Positions 5,857 through 6,132 of a stretch of DNA of 6,132 bases are shown in pieces. The position numbers were made by a program, and so were the translations under genes. Below the pieces are notes generated by a model. The model was not told where the DNA came from. It saw nothing but the letters and a program-made list of their open reading frames with translations, and did not search any database. The stretch covers positions 583 through 6,714 of the forward strand of contig DFSK01000025.1 in assembly GCA_002378605.1 (NCBI GenBank), given 5' to 3'. This DNA comes from Alphaproteobacteria bacterium UBA3439 (GTDB taxonomy: Bacteria; Pseudomonadota; Alphaproteobacteria; Puniceispirillales; Puniceispirillaceae). Position 1 is the stretch's first letter, and each line of letters begins with the position of its first letter.

Positions 5857-6132
5857 TTATTTAATAACCGTTGCGACGACGCCGGCACCAACGGTACGGC
5901 CACCTTCGCGGATCGCAAAGCGAAGACCTTCATCCATCGCGATTGGCGCGATCAATGTCACAGTCATGGCAATGTTATCACCAGGCATAACCATCTCGGT
6001 ACCTTCCGGCAATTCCACAGATCCGGTCACATCAGTTGTGCGGAAATAGAATTGTGGACGATAGTTCGAGAAAAACGGTGTATGACGACCGCCCTCATCC
6101 TTGGTCAGAACATAGGCCTCACATTTGAATTC
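5857..6132 (-). CDS. tuf: Elongation factor Tu, 3' part only (domain III)
   Basis: EF-Tu carries aminoacyl-tRNA to the ribosomal A site as a GTP complex. Only the last 91 codons plus TAA are in the window; the start and the GTPase domain lie beyond the right edge. The hand translation begins [20 protein letters not shown] and continues [46 protein letters not shown] and the end AGVVATVIK. This is domain III, which contacts the tRNA T stem, and it aligns with E. coli EF-Tu without gaps. Placing tuf directly ahead of rpsJ is the usual arrangement where the str operon (rpsL, rpsG, fusA, tuf) precedes the S10 genes, so those are expected upstream. Many proteobacteria have two tuf copies; a second copy cannot be assessed here. 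Confidence 0.98.
   Translation of the reverse strand, partial: EFKCEAYVLTKDEGGRHTPFFSNYRPQFYFRTTDVTGSVELPEGTEMVMPGDNIAMTVTLIAPIAMDEGLRFAIREGGRTVGAGVVATVIK

Noticed and set aside
6127..6132. GAATTC (EcoRI site) exactly at the right edge, suggesting a cloning junction.
   Set aside because: It lies in frame within conserved EF-Tu sequence, and another GAATTC occurs at 1203-1208 inside rplP. The edge could be a clone end but nothing else supports it.

Overview
The window is one continuous block of ribosomal protein genes, all read from the minus strand, so transcription runs from high to low coordinates. The order is tuf (3' end only), rpsJ, rplC, rplD, rplW, rplB, rpsS, rplV, rpsC, rplP, rpmC, rpsQ, rplN, rplX (5' part only). 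This is the bacterial S10 operon running directly into the start of the spc operon, with the elongation factor Tu gene just upstream. Every complete protein is recognisable along its whole length. I saw no RNA gene, mobile element, CRISPR array or foreign gene.

Organism: the gene order, protein sequences such as the L3 start [16 protein letters not shown], an L3 with a long acidic Ala-rich tail, and the lack of a gap between the S10 and spc gene sets all fit an alphaproteobacterium. Base composition looks close to balanced by eye. A marine SAR116/Rhodospirillales-like source is possible, but that is a guess that needs a database comparison.

Layout in transcription order: 6132-5857 is the last 91 codons of tuf (EF-Tu domain III). 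5856-5791 is the only real intergenic space, 66 bases, holding a GC-rich hairpin followed by a T-rich run and the rpsJ ribosome binding site. From 5790 down to 191 there are twelve complete genes with gaps of 18 bases or less; rplD and rplW overlap by 4 bases (ATGA) and rplN and rplX by 1 base (TAATG). 191-1 is the first 63 codons of rplX. No gene-free stretch exceeds 66 bases.

The products are large-subunit proteins L2, L3, L4, L14, L16, L22, L23, L24 and L29, small-subunit proteins S3, S10, S17 and S19, and EF-Tu. Together they build the peptidyl transferase surroundings and exit tunnel, the small-subunit head and the tRNA delivery factor. The tight spacing and the many Shine-Dalgarno sites overlapping the upstream stop codon suggest translational coupling, which would keep their synthesis balanced. 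I found no undescribed system. The points worth a second look are the acidic L3 tail, the tuf-rpsJ hairpin and the way stop codons are built into Shine-Dalgarno sequences.
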